Translations under genes and position numbers: made by a program
The notes under the pieces: model-generated
Databases searched by the model: none
Seen by the model: the letters and a program-made list of their open reading frames with translations, nothing else
Told to the model about the DNA's origin: nothing
In this document: positions 1 to 11,334 of the stretch, in pieces
How the letters are laid out: each line of letters begins with the position of its first letter
Position numbering within the stretch: position 1 is the stretch's first letter
Assembly: GCA_963576565.1 (NCBI GenBank)
Contig: OY755044.1
Span: forward strand, 54,655,783-54,719,782
Reading direction: 5' to 3'
DNA from: Aspidapion aeneum
Lineage: Eukaryota > Arthropoda > Insecta > Coleoptera > Brentidae
DNA: 64,000 nt

Positions 1-164
1 ATTTTGAATTATTACATGGGCGCACCAAGGGGGCGGGGGGCCGGACCCCCCAAACCACATATTTTTTTAGATATTTTCCATATATTTCATGAATAAACAG
101 AAAAAATAGCATAAAGTACATCATTAGACCTCTGGGGCCCCCTAAAGGTATCGGGCCCCCAAGG
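1..164. other. Unannotated AT-rich sequence with G/C-run patches
   Basis: No gene is visible. Runs of G and C occur near positions 30-52 and 136-162 in otherwise AT-rich DNA. This is probably repeat-derived, but no ends can be set. Confidence 0.4.
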
Positions 165-1786
165 GTTTTTGAAGTTTTTTGACCAATGAATCAATGAACT
201 ATCAGCCCAAGGTAGGGGAAAGTAGTTCTATTCAAAGAGCTCACTTCAAGGCTCAGTTAACAGTGACGAAATTGAAATAGACTAAACTTTTCTCATCAGA
301 TTCAGGTTTTCAATTAGGATCTTTTGTTGTACTTGAATAAACCTTTTGCTAAGTAATAGGCCTTCTATAGCGTTAAACTGTGAAAAATATTTCACTATGA
401 TTTTTAGGTTTAGACAAAGTTTAATTGTTTTAACCCTCCAGTAGTCTCATGAAAAAGAGGCACAACTTATAGGTAGGTCAGTCCAACAGATCAATATGCA
501 CATATGAGTTCCAACCGAGGTTGGTCAAGCAAACTTCTAATAAGTACTTTACAAAATATGTTTATTTAAAAAAATATAAGTAAACATTATATAAAAAAAA
601 AACTTGCAAAATTAAAATACAGTTTTTTCTTGTCATTGGCCTCACACACCGTACATCACCATATGATTTTCCATGAACTATAATACATAGGGCTTAAGTA
701 CGGTCAAACCTAAGGTTCATCAGCTCACAACAGTAAGTACTGTTCAAATTTTACAACAGTACAATATTCGCTGTTGTATTACTACTGTTACTATTACTTT
801 TATCACTGTTTTTTTGTAACAATATTTGCTCAATTATGTATCTAAAAGTTTATGCAAATAAACATATACTCTACTCTACAATTGGGCGTAACAGCATATA
901 ACCCATTAGGAGTATTAGAACCCAAGTTTTTTTGAGAGAAATATCTGAGAGAACTTATTTGTTTTTCTTGTGGTCATCAAAGTCAACAAAGATTACTTTT
1001 TTATCCATCTATTATTAATGATGCCATAAATTTTTTTTTTTGGTAATGAGCTCAGAACAGTACCGGAGAAATTTCACAACAGGACTTGTAGTAGGTCCAG
1101 TCAGATACTATACAAATTTTACGGTGTACAAGTTTTAGGTGTCAAAAAGCATGGAAATAAAGGAAAATATGCACCAAAAGAGTTTAAGATAAAAAGAGGT
1201 TTGAGTTAGGGAGACTGTCAAATTCACCAGTTTATTCTAAACTGTTTTGAGGTCTGTAAAATAAATATTTATTAAAGAAAAAGAAACTTTGATGATACAG
1301 GACTTCACTCGACACTATACTACCAAAAGTTTATTTAAGGTTCTGTGATAGTGTACAAATTTGGTTCAGCTCATTATTCACACTTTAACCTCATATTGTT
1401 TTCCTTTTCTTTCTTCTCTGGGCCCTTTCTTCAACCATCATTTTTAAAATTTTTCAACCGTTTTAAAATAATAATCCATTCAGGAGAGACCCAGTCATGA
1501 TCATTGCTGTACTCTAGTTTTGAAAGTTGCTTGCCTAGAATAGTAAAAAAATCATAGTGAAATATTTCTTACAGTTTAACACAATTCTATGTTACACTTC
1601 TGCAAAAGGTCCACTCAAGCACAAAAAAAGATCCCAAGAGAAAATGTTGCCAAAATGGCAGTTACACATTTATCCAAAACAAACCTGACAAAAAACTTCG
1701 AATTCGAATATTTCAATTTATCCTCTGTTAAGTCAGGTAATAGAGCACCGAGGGGTCATCAGCTTTCAACAGTACTGTACAAATTT

Positions 1787-2030
1787 CACAACAGGACCCG
1801 ACAGTACCACGACAGGACCCAACAGTACTCGACAGTACACGACAGTACCCAACAGTACTCGACAGTACCCAACAGTACTCGACAGTACCACGACAGGACC
1901 CAACAGTACTCGACAGTACACGACAGAACCCAACAGTACTCGACAGTACACGACAGTACCCAACAGTACTCGACAGTACACGATAGGACCCAACAGTACA
2001 CGACAGTACTCGACACTACCCCCCAACCCC
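1787..2030. repeat. 10-bp minisatellite, left array
   Basis: Tandem 10-bp units alternate as CGACAGTACA, CGACAGTACC and CAACAGTACT, with some GGACC variants. About 24 units lie in the same orientation as the right array at 2347-2510. Open frames across it arise from the repeat and are not genes. Confidence 0.9.
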
Positions 2031-2055
2031 AACCAGTGGCGTAGATGCGAAAAGA

Positions 2056-2340
2056 CATGATGAGCTTTTTTTTTTTTTGGCCGCAAGTTTGTTGAACGCG
2101 CGCTTTGTCCCTGTCGGCCTTCCCCAAACATGATGACCTGTTTTTGTTTTTTTGGCCGCAACTTTTTTGAGCGCGCGCTTTGTCCCTGTCGGCCTTCCCC
2201 AAACATGATGACTTTTTTTTTTTTGGCCGCAACTTTTTTGAGCGCGCGCTTTGTCCCTGTCGGCCTTCCCCAAACATGAGGACCTTTTTTTTTTTTTTTT
2301 TTTTTTTTGCTCGCATGTTTTTTTGAAGGGCGCGCTTTGT
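2056..2340. repeat. Four copies of a roughly 70-bp repeat with poly-T and GC-rich core
   Basis: Each unit has a T run, then GGCCGCAA, a short T run, GAGCGCGCGCTTTG, TCCCTGTCGGCC and TTCCCCAAACATGA. Three units are nearly identical and the last is diverged with the longest T run (about 2285-2308). It sits between the two 10-bp arrays. Confidence 0.85.
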
Positions 2341-2346
2341 ACGTCG

Positions 2347-2510
2347 CAACAGGACCCAACAGTACTCGACAGTACACGACAGTACCCAACAGTACACGAC
2401 AGGACCCAACAGTACACGACAGTACCCAACAGTACTCGACAGTACACGACAGTACCCAACAGTACTCAACAGGACCCAACAGTACACGTCAGGACCCAAG
2501 TCCTGTTGGA
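2347..2510. repeat. 10-bp minisatellite, right array
   Basis: About 16 units of the same 10-bp family as 1787-2030, in direct orientation. The flanking end runs from 2511 into the right TIR. Confidence 0.88.
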
Positions 2511-2640
2511 CGCTGTACAAAATTTTAGGGTGCCGATGACCCCTCGTAGAGCACTTATCCACTTTCTTTTCCCTTCTTTGAGCTGATACCTAGTTCATTT
2601 AAATCAAGATGATTTGTTAAGGTCAAAATACTTGGCATTC

Positions 2641-2989
2641 CATCAAAACTAACATTATCAAGCTCTCCCCTGCTGCCACAATTCATAACAGCACAGAAAC
2701 TAATAATAATGATTCAAACTGAGTAAAAAACTGGAAAAAAAGTAAAAAAAAACAGAAGTAAATAAAAACATAACCTGACTTTTGAACAAAACATGGTCCC
2801 TTTTATTTGAGATTTACTGGCTTCAATTGATTTTTTTTAAGAAAAACGCATTTTTCCCATGTGTACAAAGGTTCAATACTTAAAACAGCATCTTTGTTGT
2901 AAATTAAATCGTTTCACTTTTTTTAAAAATTACGTTTTTGTTAACATTGCGGCTTATGGGAAAACGCTTTGTTTGTCCTATGGCGACCA
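2641..2989. other. No gene seen
   Basis: AT-rich sequence without convincing coding signal or clear repeat boundaries. It could hold the 3' remainder of the decayed transposase that starts at 3818 on the minus strand. Confidence 0.4.
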
Positions 2990-3818
2990 TCTTGGATCGA
3001 AAAACAGCTGATCGTGACAGTTCGTTAGACAAGCTAATAGGCTTCTGGATATTATTTTTTTCTAACCATTTGTAATATATTCAAAAAATGTTTGCCCATT
3101 CATCCATCCAGAATATGATTGAAGTCCCCAATCTGGGTTAGGAATATTTTAAATGACTTCACTTCTTTTATGGCTTAACACACAATAAAACTGTGTGACT
3201 CCTTTTCTGATCCCCTGGCTACCTCATAAACATTTTTCTCTCCTTTAGGAGCCACGACTTTTTCAGATTTTGGGCACATTAGAAAAGCACTTTTATCGCA
3301 ATTAAATATACGTTGTTACCCTTCTATAATATTAAATAAACCTTCACTTTTAAGTACGCTTCTACTTCTGAAAACCACGCCCGTATTTGTGCTTCTTTAA
3401 CATGAGCTCTGTTAGTTGACAGTGTTTCTGGAACTCCTTTACTTAATCTATTATTCTGCCATGTCATAAATAAGTCAAACCGCTTTTTACTTCATCTGTT
3501 TGCAATAGAGCTTGTTTCTCGATTTGAATTATTTATGATGTTTTCAACAGTTAACAGAATGTCATCCTTAACGAATGGAAACCCGATTCGAGCTATTTTT
3601 ATAATTCAATTGACCTTCACTGAGGCTTCAATTTGTTTTTGGGCCCATTTTTCTGACCATTTGTGTCTTTCCAGATATTTTATTTCCTAGTGTCTTTCTT
3701 AAGATTCCATATTTTTTTGCCGTGCTATTTACAGACTATTCAAATTCTTTACTTTATCAACCGCTTTCTCTAAATCTTTCTCGCTGTAATTAAAAAAAGT
3801 ACGCTGGTGCTCTGCCAT
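2990..3818 (-). pseudogene. Decayed pogo/jerky-type (CENP-B-like) DDE transposase
   Basis: Read on the minus strand from a start codon at 3818, several frames in succession give a recognisable order. First comes an N-terminal helix-turn-helix-like stretch (SEKDLEKAVDKV, then a K-K-Y-G-I-like segment). A piece like IGFPFVKDDIL follows, then a central segment with RLSKGVPETLS. Near 3240-3310 is YLNCDKSAFLMCPKS followed by VVAPKG, matching the N-x-D-E-x-G-F and L-A-P-K-G region of pogo/Tigger/jerky transposases. The Asp of that motif is kept while the neighbouring residues vary. A later piece reads WMNGQTFFEYI. Several stops and frameshifts interrupt it, so it is dead. Family placement comes from these motifs; the exact family is not determined. 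Confidence 0.6.
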
Positions 3819-4487
3819 TATCGGTATCTAAAATAAAAAAAACAATTACTTAATTGTTGCTAGTATTGGACCACTAAAAAACCAATAATTGCCACCTTAA
3901 GGCAATTTTTGGTTCGGTTCGGTTAATAAAAAGGTTTTTTATTTTGAGCCAAGAGTATGGTTTTTTACAATTTACAAGTAAAATTATATTTAAAATAAAA
4001 TTATAAATTTCACCAATGGTGGCCACCCTTGGAAATTATTGGAGAAGGGCCAATTTCCTCTCCTAGAATTTGCCAACTCATGTCTGAATGGATCATTTTA
4101 CTTTTTTCTAAAACTGATTAGGTTTTACATACCTGTATATATTTGTATATTCCTATACACACCGCAATTAAAAAAAAAACAATGTTACACACAAAATACA
4201 TATAACAAAAATAGCCAGATACCTCTTCTAATGAAAATTATAACGGTTTATGCCGAAATCGACCATTGCAAGACCTAACCTCTAAGAAAATATAAATTTT
4301 TATTGTCCCCATCTGTCATAACAGAAAACTGTCCTAATGGAGTGTGGGCGAGTTTGTAAAGTAATCTAATTTTGCTCACCGATTACATCGGTTTTTTGAC
4401 ATATGACGTTTGACGTTCATTTGACATTTTCATTCGGTGAGTCCGATGAACACCAGATAATAAAAAAGAACGCGATGAATCAGATAT
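3819..4487. other. No gene seen between transposase remnant and foldback element
   Basis: AT-rich sequence. Short open frames at 4039-4278 and 4403-4585 have low-complexity or unrecognised products, and the second runs into the foldback end. They are not supported as genes. Confidence 0.4.
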
Positions 4488-4497
4488 CTAAACCTCG
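4488..4497. repeat. Candidate target-site duplication, left (CTAAACCTCG)
   Basis: The ten bases CTAAACCTCG occur here and again at 10189-10198, just outside the two ends of the foldback element. About 5-6 unmatched bases lie between each copy and the inner GGG(A)CAACTGGG end. Foldback elements of flies make 9-bp duplications, so the length is close. Confidence 0.65.
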
Positions 4498-4708
4498 GTC
4501 TAGGGCAACTGGGCGCCGGGCCAACTCGGCGCCGCCAACTCGGCGCCGGACTAAAAATTTTTTTTTTGATAAAATGTGTAGATGAAAAATAAAATATATT
4601 ATTTATATAAAAACATCTTTAAAAAATCCTTTACGCAATATTTTTTACAAGCTTTTATTTAGCTTCAGATGTTCTGTCTAACTAACTATCTATCAAATCT
4701 TGTGAAGC

Positions 4709-6440
4709 GTTTTTGACACACGTAGTGGTCCCATGACAATACAACATTAAGAAAAAAATATCCTCCCACCCTACCCCCACCCCTTCTATAGAAAAATGTG
4801 TTTTTGACACACTTCCCGTTATCCGCTTTGGATAAAATTTGGTATACACATAGTGGTCCGATGATAATACAACAATAAGAAAAAAATATCCTCCCACCCC
4901 TACCCCCACCCCCTTCTATAGAAAAATTTGTTTTTGACACACATCCCGTAATCCGATTTGGATGAAATTTGGTAAAAAATATCCTCCCACCTCTACCCCC
5001 ACTCCCTTTCATAGAAAAATGAGTTTTTGACACACTTCCCATTATCCGTTTGGATGAAATTTGGTATTCACATAGTGGTCCGATGACAATACAACATTAA
5101 AAAAAAATATCCTCCCACCCTACCCCCACCTCTTCCATAGAAAATGAGTTTTTGACACCCTTCCCATTATCCGATTTGGATGAAATTTGGTATACATATA
5201 GTGGTCCGATGACAATACAACATTGAAAAAAAAATCCTACCACCCTACCCCCACCCCTTCTATAGAAAAATGTGTTTTTGACACACTTCCCGTTATCCGA
5301 TTTGGATAAAATTTGGTATACACATAGTGGTCCGATGATAATACAACAATAAGAAAATATCCTCCCACCCCTACCCCCACCCCCTTCTATAGAAAAATTT
5401 GTTTTTGACACACATCCCGTAATCCGATTTGGATGAAATTTGGTATACATATAGTGATCTGATGACAATACAATATTAAGAAAAAAATATCCTCCCGCCT
5501 CTACCCCCACCCCCTTTCATAGAAAAATGAGTTTTTGACACACTTCCCATTATCCGGTTTGGATGAAATTTGGTATTCACATAGTGGTCCGATAACAATA
5601 CAACATTTAAAAAAATATCCTCCCACCCCTACCCCCACCCCCTTCCATAGAAAATGCGTTTTTGACACCCTTCCCATTATCCGATTTGGATGAAATTTGG
5701 TATACATATAGTGATCCGATGACAATACAATATTAAGAAAAAATATCCTCCCACCTCTACCCCCACCCCCTTTCATAGAAAAATGAGTTTTTGACACACT
5801 TCCCATTATCCGATTTGGATGAAATTTGGTATTCACATAGTGGTCCGATAACAATACAACATTTAAAAAAATATCCTCCCACCCCTACCCCCACCCCCTT
5901 CCATAGAAAATGCGTTTTTGACACCCTTCCCATTATCCGATTTGGATGAAATTTGATACACACGTAGTGGTCCCATGACAATACATTAAAAAAAAATATC
6001 CTCCCACCCCTACCCCCTTCCATAGAAAATGCGTTTTTGACACCCTTCCCATTATCCGATTTGGATGAAATTTGGTATACATATAGTGGTCCGATGACAA
6101 TACAACATTGAAAAAAAAATCCTACCACTCCTACCCCCACCCTCATCTATGGAAAAATGCGTTTTTGACACACTTCCCATTATCCGATTTGGATGAAATT
6201 TGGTATACATATAGTGGTCCGATAACAATACAACAATAATGAAAAAAATGTCCTCCCACCCCTACCCCCCACCCCCTTCCATAAAAAATGCGTTTTTGAC
6301 ACACTTCACTTCAAATGACTTTTATAAAATTTGGTATATGCATAAAGGTCCGATGGCAATACAGCCCAAACAAAAAATATATTTCTAACTCTACCCCCAC
6401 CCTCTCCTTCCCCCAATAGAAAAATGAGTTTCCAAATGAC
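4709..6440 (-). repeat. Foldback left array, about 128-bp unit
   Basis: Roughly 13-14 units, each with GTTTTTGACACAC, TTCCCATTATCCGATTTGGA, a GAAATTTGGTAT block, GTGGTCCGATGACAATACAA, then an A run and a C-rich CCTCCCACCCCTACCCCCACC segment. Because the period is close to a multiple of three, open frames up to about 137 codons run across units. These are repeat artefacts and not genes. Confidence 0.9.
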
Positions 6441-7360
6441 TCACGATCAGCGATTTCATTATAATCTAGAATAAACTCTATTTATTTACTTCTGCATTTT
6501 TCTGCTAGATTGATTCTTGCAAATAGTGATAATTAATTGATACGGATATCTTATCGTAATAACATCGTCAAAATTTCAATTTCTTTTACTAATTTATTTG
6601 AAATTTGTTTTTGTTAAATAAAGTTAAATCCATTAAGTCGACTGTTGAATTTTGGTAGTTGTAGTGTTTGGTAACCTGGTAATACTACAATTTACGTTTT
6701 TTATTACAACAATGGCGGATCCAACAATCAAAATGGCGGATCCAAAATGGCAGATTTTTTTATTTACCAACCGATTTGTCTCAAACTTGAAATATTACAT
6801 TGCTTGAGGTCATTTAACACAGTTTTTAACTCAAACTTTAAAAAAACAAAATGGCGGATCCAAAATGGCGGACTTTTTTATTTATTAATCATTGTTTTTG
6901 AAATTATACGAAAATGTTTTATGAGACAGAATATTGCATTTTTTTGAGAACAATAAGTGGGTAATTTAAAAAAAAAATATACAAAGCTTTTAAAAAAATA
7001 GTAGGTAGGTACCATGTTTTTTAAAAATTATTAAGATTCAAAAGTATTTCGTTAGCTCAGAAATGACAAAAATTAAATTTTTTATAAACGTAAAGTTTAG
7101 TACTCGTGAATGAAGAAAACAAAAATTGTTCGTGGCTAAGCGGGTGTAGAAAGGTTTTGTTTCTCTTGTCTTTTTCCGTAGGCAGCTCGAAAGCTGTCCA
7201 CTTACGGAGGTCCAAGATCACATCGGTCGTGGACCCCTGTCGGTTTACAGCTTTCGAATTGCCCACGGAAAATACAAGAGAAACAAAATCTTTCTATACC
7301 CGCTTAGCCACGAATTTATTTTAAAAAAATTTTACCTACTCTGTAGATCTTTTTAAATCT
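6441..7360. other. Foldback loop region
   Basis: The loop is non-array DNA. It contains a short repeated motif ATGGCGGATCC (three copies around 6712-6860) and a small hairpin element at 7129-7314. The frame at 6747-6947 has no recognisable product. Confidence 0.5.
7129..7314. mobile_element. Small hairpin MITE nested in the foldback loop
   Basis: TTCGTGGCTAAGCGGGT at 7129 pairs with its complement ending at 7314. The arms are about 68 bp with a few mismatches (through GAAAGCTGT / ACAGCTTTC), around a roughly 50-bp centre. No clear target duplication is seen. It carries no gene; the small frames on both strands are a by-product of the palindrome. Confidence 0.65.
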
Positions 7361-9957
7361 AAATCACTATATGTATACCAAATTTCATCCAAATCGGATA
7401 ACGCGATGTGTGTCAAAAACAAATTTTTCTATGGAAGGGGGTGGGGGTAGGGGTGGGAGGATATTTTTTTCATATTGTTGTATTATCATCGGACCACTAT
7501 GTGTATACCAAATTTTATCCAAATCGGATAACGGGAAGTGTGTCAAAAACACATTTTTCTATAGAAGGGGTGGGGATAGGGGTAAGAGGATATTTTTTTC
7601 TTAATGTTGTATTGTCATGGGACCACTACGTGTGTACCAAATTTAATCCAAATCGGATAATGGGAAGTGTGTCTAAAACTCATTTTTCTATGATCTGGGG
7701 TGGGGGTAGAGGTGGAAAGATATATTTTTTTTTAATATTGTATTGTCATCGGATCACTATATGTATACCAAATTTCATCCAAATCGGATAATGGGAAGGG
7801 TGTCAAAAACGCAGTTTCTATGGAAGGGGTGGTGCTAGAGGTGGCAGGATATGTTGTATTGTCATCGGACCACTATGTGAATACCAAGTTTCATCCAAAT
7901 CGGATAATGGGAAGTGTGTCAAAAACATTTTTCTATGAAAGGAGGTGGGGGTAGAGGTGGGAGGATATTTTTTTATTAATATTGTATACCAAATTTCATC
8001 TAAATCGAATTATGGGAAGTGTGTCAAAAACGCATTTTTCTATAGATGAGGGTGAGGGTAGGAGTGGTAGGATTTTTTTTTATTGTTGTATTGTCATCGG
8101 ACCACTATGTGAATACCAAATTTCATCCAAATCGGATAATGGGAAGTGTGTCAAAAACATTTTTTTATGGAAGGGGGTGGGGGTAGGGGTGGGAGGATAT
8201 TTTTTTCTTATTGTTGTATTATCATCGGACCACTATGTCTATACCAAATTTTATCCAAATCGGATAACGGGAAGTGTGTCAAAAAAACATTTTTCTATAG
8301 AAGGGGTGGGGGTAGGGGTGGGAGGATATTTTTTTCTTAATGTTGTATTGTCATGGGACCACTACGTGTATACCAAATTTCATCCAAATCGGATAATGGG
8401 AAGTGTGTCTAAAACTCATTTTTCTATGAAAGGGGGTGGGGGTAGAGGTGGGAGGATATTTTTTTCTTAATATTGTATTGTCATTAGATCACTATATGTA
8501 TACCAAATTTGATCCAAATGGGATAATGGGAAGTGTTTCAAAAACTCATTTTTCTATGAAAGGGGGTGGGGATAGAGGTGGGAGGATATTTTTTTCTTAA
8601 TATTGTATTGTCATCGGATCACTATATGTATACCAAATTTCATCCAAATCGGATAATGGGAAGTGTGTCAAACTCATTTTTCAATGAAAGGGGGTGGGGG
8701 TAGAGGTGGGAGGATATATTTTTTTTAATATTGTATTGTCATCGGATCACTATACGTATACCAAATTTCATCCAAATCGGATAATGGGAAGGGTGTCAAA
8801 AACGCATTTTCTATGGAAGGGGTGGTGGTAGAGGTGGGAGGATATTTTTTTTTTAATGTTGTATTGTCATCGGACCACTATGTGAATACCAAATTTCATC
8901 CAAATCGGATAATGGGAAGTGTGTCAAAAACATTTTTCTATGAAAGGGGGTGGGGGTAGAGGTGGGAGGATATTTTTTTATTAATATTGTATTGTCATCG
9001 GATCACTATATGTATACCAAATTTCATTCAAATCGGATTATGGGAAGTGTCTCAAAAACGCATTTTTCTATAGATGAGGGGGGGGGGGTAGGAGTGGTAG
9101 GATTTTTTTTTATTGTTGTATTGTCATCGGACCACTATGTGAATACCAAATTTCATCCAAATCGGATAATGGGAAGGGTGTCAAAAACGCATTTTCTATG
9201 GAAGGGGTGGTGGTAGAGGTGGGAGGATATTTTTTTTTAATGTTGTATTATCATCGGACCACTATGTGAATACCAAATTTCATCCAAATCGGATAATGGG
9301 AAGTGTGTCAAAAACATTTTTCTATGAAAGGGGGTGGGGGTAGGGGTGGGAGGATATTTTTTTCTTAATATTGTATTGTCATCGGATCACTATATGTATA
9401 CCAAATTTCATCTAAATCGGATAACGGGATGAGTGTCAAAAACAAATTTTTCTATGGAAGGGGGTGGTGGTAGGGGTGGGAGGATATTTTTTTCTTATTG
9501 TTGTATTATCATCGGACCACTATGTGAATACCAAATTTCATCCAAATCGGATAATGGGAAGTGTGTCAAAAACATTTTTCTATGAAAGGGGGTGGGGGTA
9601 GGGGAGGGAGGATATTTTTTTCTTAATATTGTATTGTCATCGGATCACTATATGTATACCAAATTTCATCTAAATCGGATAATGGGAAGTGTGTCAAAAA
9701 CATTTTTTTATGGAAGGGGGTGGGGGTAGGGGTGGGAGGATATTTTTTTCTTATTGTTGTATTATCATCGGACCACTATGTCTATACCAAATTTTATCCA
9801 AATCGGATAACGGGAAGTATGTCAAAAACACATTTTTCTATAGAAGGGGTGGGGGTAGGGGTGGGAGGATATTTTTTTCTTAGTGTTGTATTGTCATGAG
9901 ACCACTACGTGTGTACCAAATTTCATCCAAATCGGATAATGGGAAGTGTGTCAAAAA
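7361..9957 (+). repeat. Foldback right array, about 129-bp unit
   Basis: About 20 tandem copies, inverted relative to the left array. Each has TACCAAATTTCATCCAAATC, GGATAATGGGAAGTGTGTCA and a G-rich GGGGGTGGGGGTAGGGGTGG segment. Pairs of neighbouring variants recur (for example the TATAGAAGGGGTGGGGGTAG type), suggesting expansion of multi-unit blocks by unequal exchange. The G-rich segments follow G-quadruplex-like spacing. Confidence 0.9.
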
Positions 9958-10188
9958 CGCTTCACAAGATTTGATAGATAGTTAGTTAGTTAGACAGAAC
10001 ATCTGAAGCTAAATATAAAAGCTTGTAAAAAATTGCGTAAAGGATTTTTTAAAGATGTTATTATATAAATAATATATTTTATTTTTCATCCACACATTTT
10101 ATCCAAAAAAAATTTTTTAGTCCGGCGCCGAGTTGGCCGGCGCCCAGTTGGCGGCGCCGAGTTGGCGGCGCCCAGTTGTCCCATTCCG

Positions 10189-10198
10189 CTAAACCTCG
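10189..10198. repeat. Candidate target-site duplication, right (CTAAACCTCG)
   Basis: Second copy of the ten-base direct repeat flanking the foldback element (first at 4488-4497). Confidence 0.65.
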
Positions 10199-11330
10199 CT
10201 TTTTTCGATTTTGATTTATTTTCTAAAAGATTAATACATGGAAACAAAATTTTCAACGTAACCCTCAATCCTGGCATGCCGCGGTTTGATGATATCCAAA
10301 TTTTAAAAACAAAATAAAAAACAGGATGTTTTTTCATATTTTATAAGTATTTTAATGTTATTTAAAGTTTTTTTTAGGCTTTTGTTAAGGTAGGCCTTTG
10401 TGCCTTTCTATAGATTAGGTTAGGATTAGGATGAGGAATTTCACTTGAAAAATTTACTCTAATTTAAAACAACTAAAACTCATTTATTTTAAAAATTTAT
10501 ATTAGCATATAAACTTAGCATAAACTAATAATGGTAAAGGGCTCTCGAGATTAAGTTCTTCTGCTCTCTAGAATAATTTAATAATACGTTTATAAAAATT
10601 TTATCTGGTATATAAATAAAGAAATTGAAATTAACGCCAGATCTTCATCGTCCGAGTTTTGAGTCACTATTTATATCTTTTAAGATGACCATCGAAAGTT
10701 TGTTTACCACACCGTGGAGCATTTAACAAAAAACAACAACAAAAAAGATATAAAATTACCCAGCCGAAAAAAAATTGACAATCATCGAAGATTACTCACC
10801 GACTCTCAGGGTCGGTGAGCATTGATGCCATCAATTGGTGCCTTGGTGAAATTCATCAGATAATTTACGAACCCGATGGATTTCAACGAATTGCACTGAT
10901 TAATTTAAAAACTTGATTGTTGTCATCGATGAGCTCATCGATGCCTTTACGAACTCTCCCTATAGATAATAAAACTACTAGATGGCAATAAAAGTCATTA
11001 AATTTGAGGAATCTTCTTAATAATAGATGGGGTATTTGCCCTATGTATTATTCTTACTCCACTTCAATCTATAGCGTAAATTTATTCGTTTAACAATAAA
11101 CAATAAAACAGATCGTCACTTGGCAATATCTTTAGAACCGAACAGTGGGCAATTTCACTCAAATTCTGAAATATAATAATCTCTTATCTGGGTAAACTCT
11201 TTTTATGTTGACAGAAAGCCCCTTATTATTTATGGATGACGTTTGTCGGCTTATTTACAGTGTCCTTTACTGGTGACACTGTAATAAGTTTTTGTGAGAT
11301 TTTGATTAATTTATTACAAAAATACATCAT
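10199..11330. other. Intergenic, no gene seen
   Basis: AT-rich sequence. A short TTAGGTTAGGATTAGGATGAGG-like patch near 10418 is too short and irregular to be a telomeric array. No coding frame above 80 codons has a recognisable product. Confidence 0.4.
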
Positions 11331-11334
11331 ATAT

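Larger units (their letters stand above)
1749..2546. mobile_element. Non-autonomous TIR element with 8-bp TSD, carrying minisatellites
   Basis: The element starts CGAGGGGTCATC and ends with the exact reverse complement GATGACCCCTCG. It is flanked by TAGAGCAC at 1741-1748 and 2547-2554, an 8-bp target duplication. An 8-bp TSD fits hAT or P-type transposases (family knowledge); the superfamily is inferred from TSD length only. There is no transposase: the 798 bp hold two arrays of a 10-bp repeat around a roughly 70-bp repeat. It lies inside the right arm of the older inverted-repeat element. Similar end sequences with CATCAGCT..CAACAGTA patterns occur near 718-760 and 1050-1095, suggesting degraded relatives nearby. 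Confidence 0.8.
165..2640. repeat. Old inverted-repeat (foldback-like) element, interrupted
   Basis: Positions about 165-420 are a diverged reverse complement of two pieces on the right, about 1518-1740 and 2555-2640. The paired pieces keep their order once the insertion at 1749-2546 and one copy of its target duplication are removed. Examples are the GAACTA..CAGC segment near 196 against its complement near 2600, and the block around 370-400 (ATATTTCACTATGATTTTT) against 1545-1570. The arms are about 250 bp and the uninterrupted element would be about 1.7 kb. No coding capacity is seen. Outer ends are approximate because the arms have diverged. Confidence 0.55.
4503..10182. mobile_element. 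Large foldback (FB-like) element with tandem-repeat arms
   Basis: The two ends are inverted copies. The left end begins GGGCAACTGGGCGCC with repeated CCAACTCGGCGCC blocks, and the right end finishes with the complement. About 205-225 bp of unique end (4503-4708, 9958-10182) pair with each other, including a GTTAGTTAGTTAGACAGAAC-like segment. Inside lie inverted arrays of a roughly 128-130-bp unit, about 13-14 copies on the left and about 20 on the right. The non-array loop is about 6441-7360. There is no transposase. FB elements of Drosophila have the same design of long inverted repeats made of tandem units; homology to them is not claimed. Confidence 0.85.

Noticed and set aside
1589..2562. 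Overlapping frames of 111-258 codons on both strands across the 10-bp minisatellite
   Set aside because: Repetitive translations (STVHDSTQQY-like, EYCWVLSCTV-like) arise from a stop-free repeat; there is no independent coding evidence.
4682..9883. Many Gly-rich and FF-rich frames in the foldback arms (up to 162 codons)
   Set aside because: They follow the roughly 129-bp period, which is a multiple of three, and occur in mirrored form in both arms.
10418..10440. Telomere-like TTAGG repeats
   Set aside because: Only two or three irregular units; no array.
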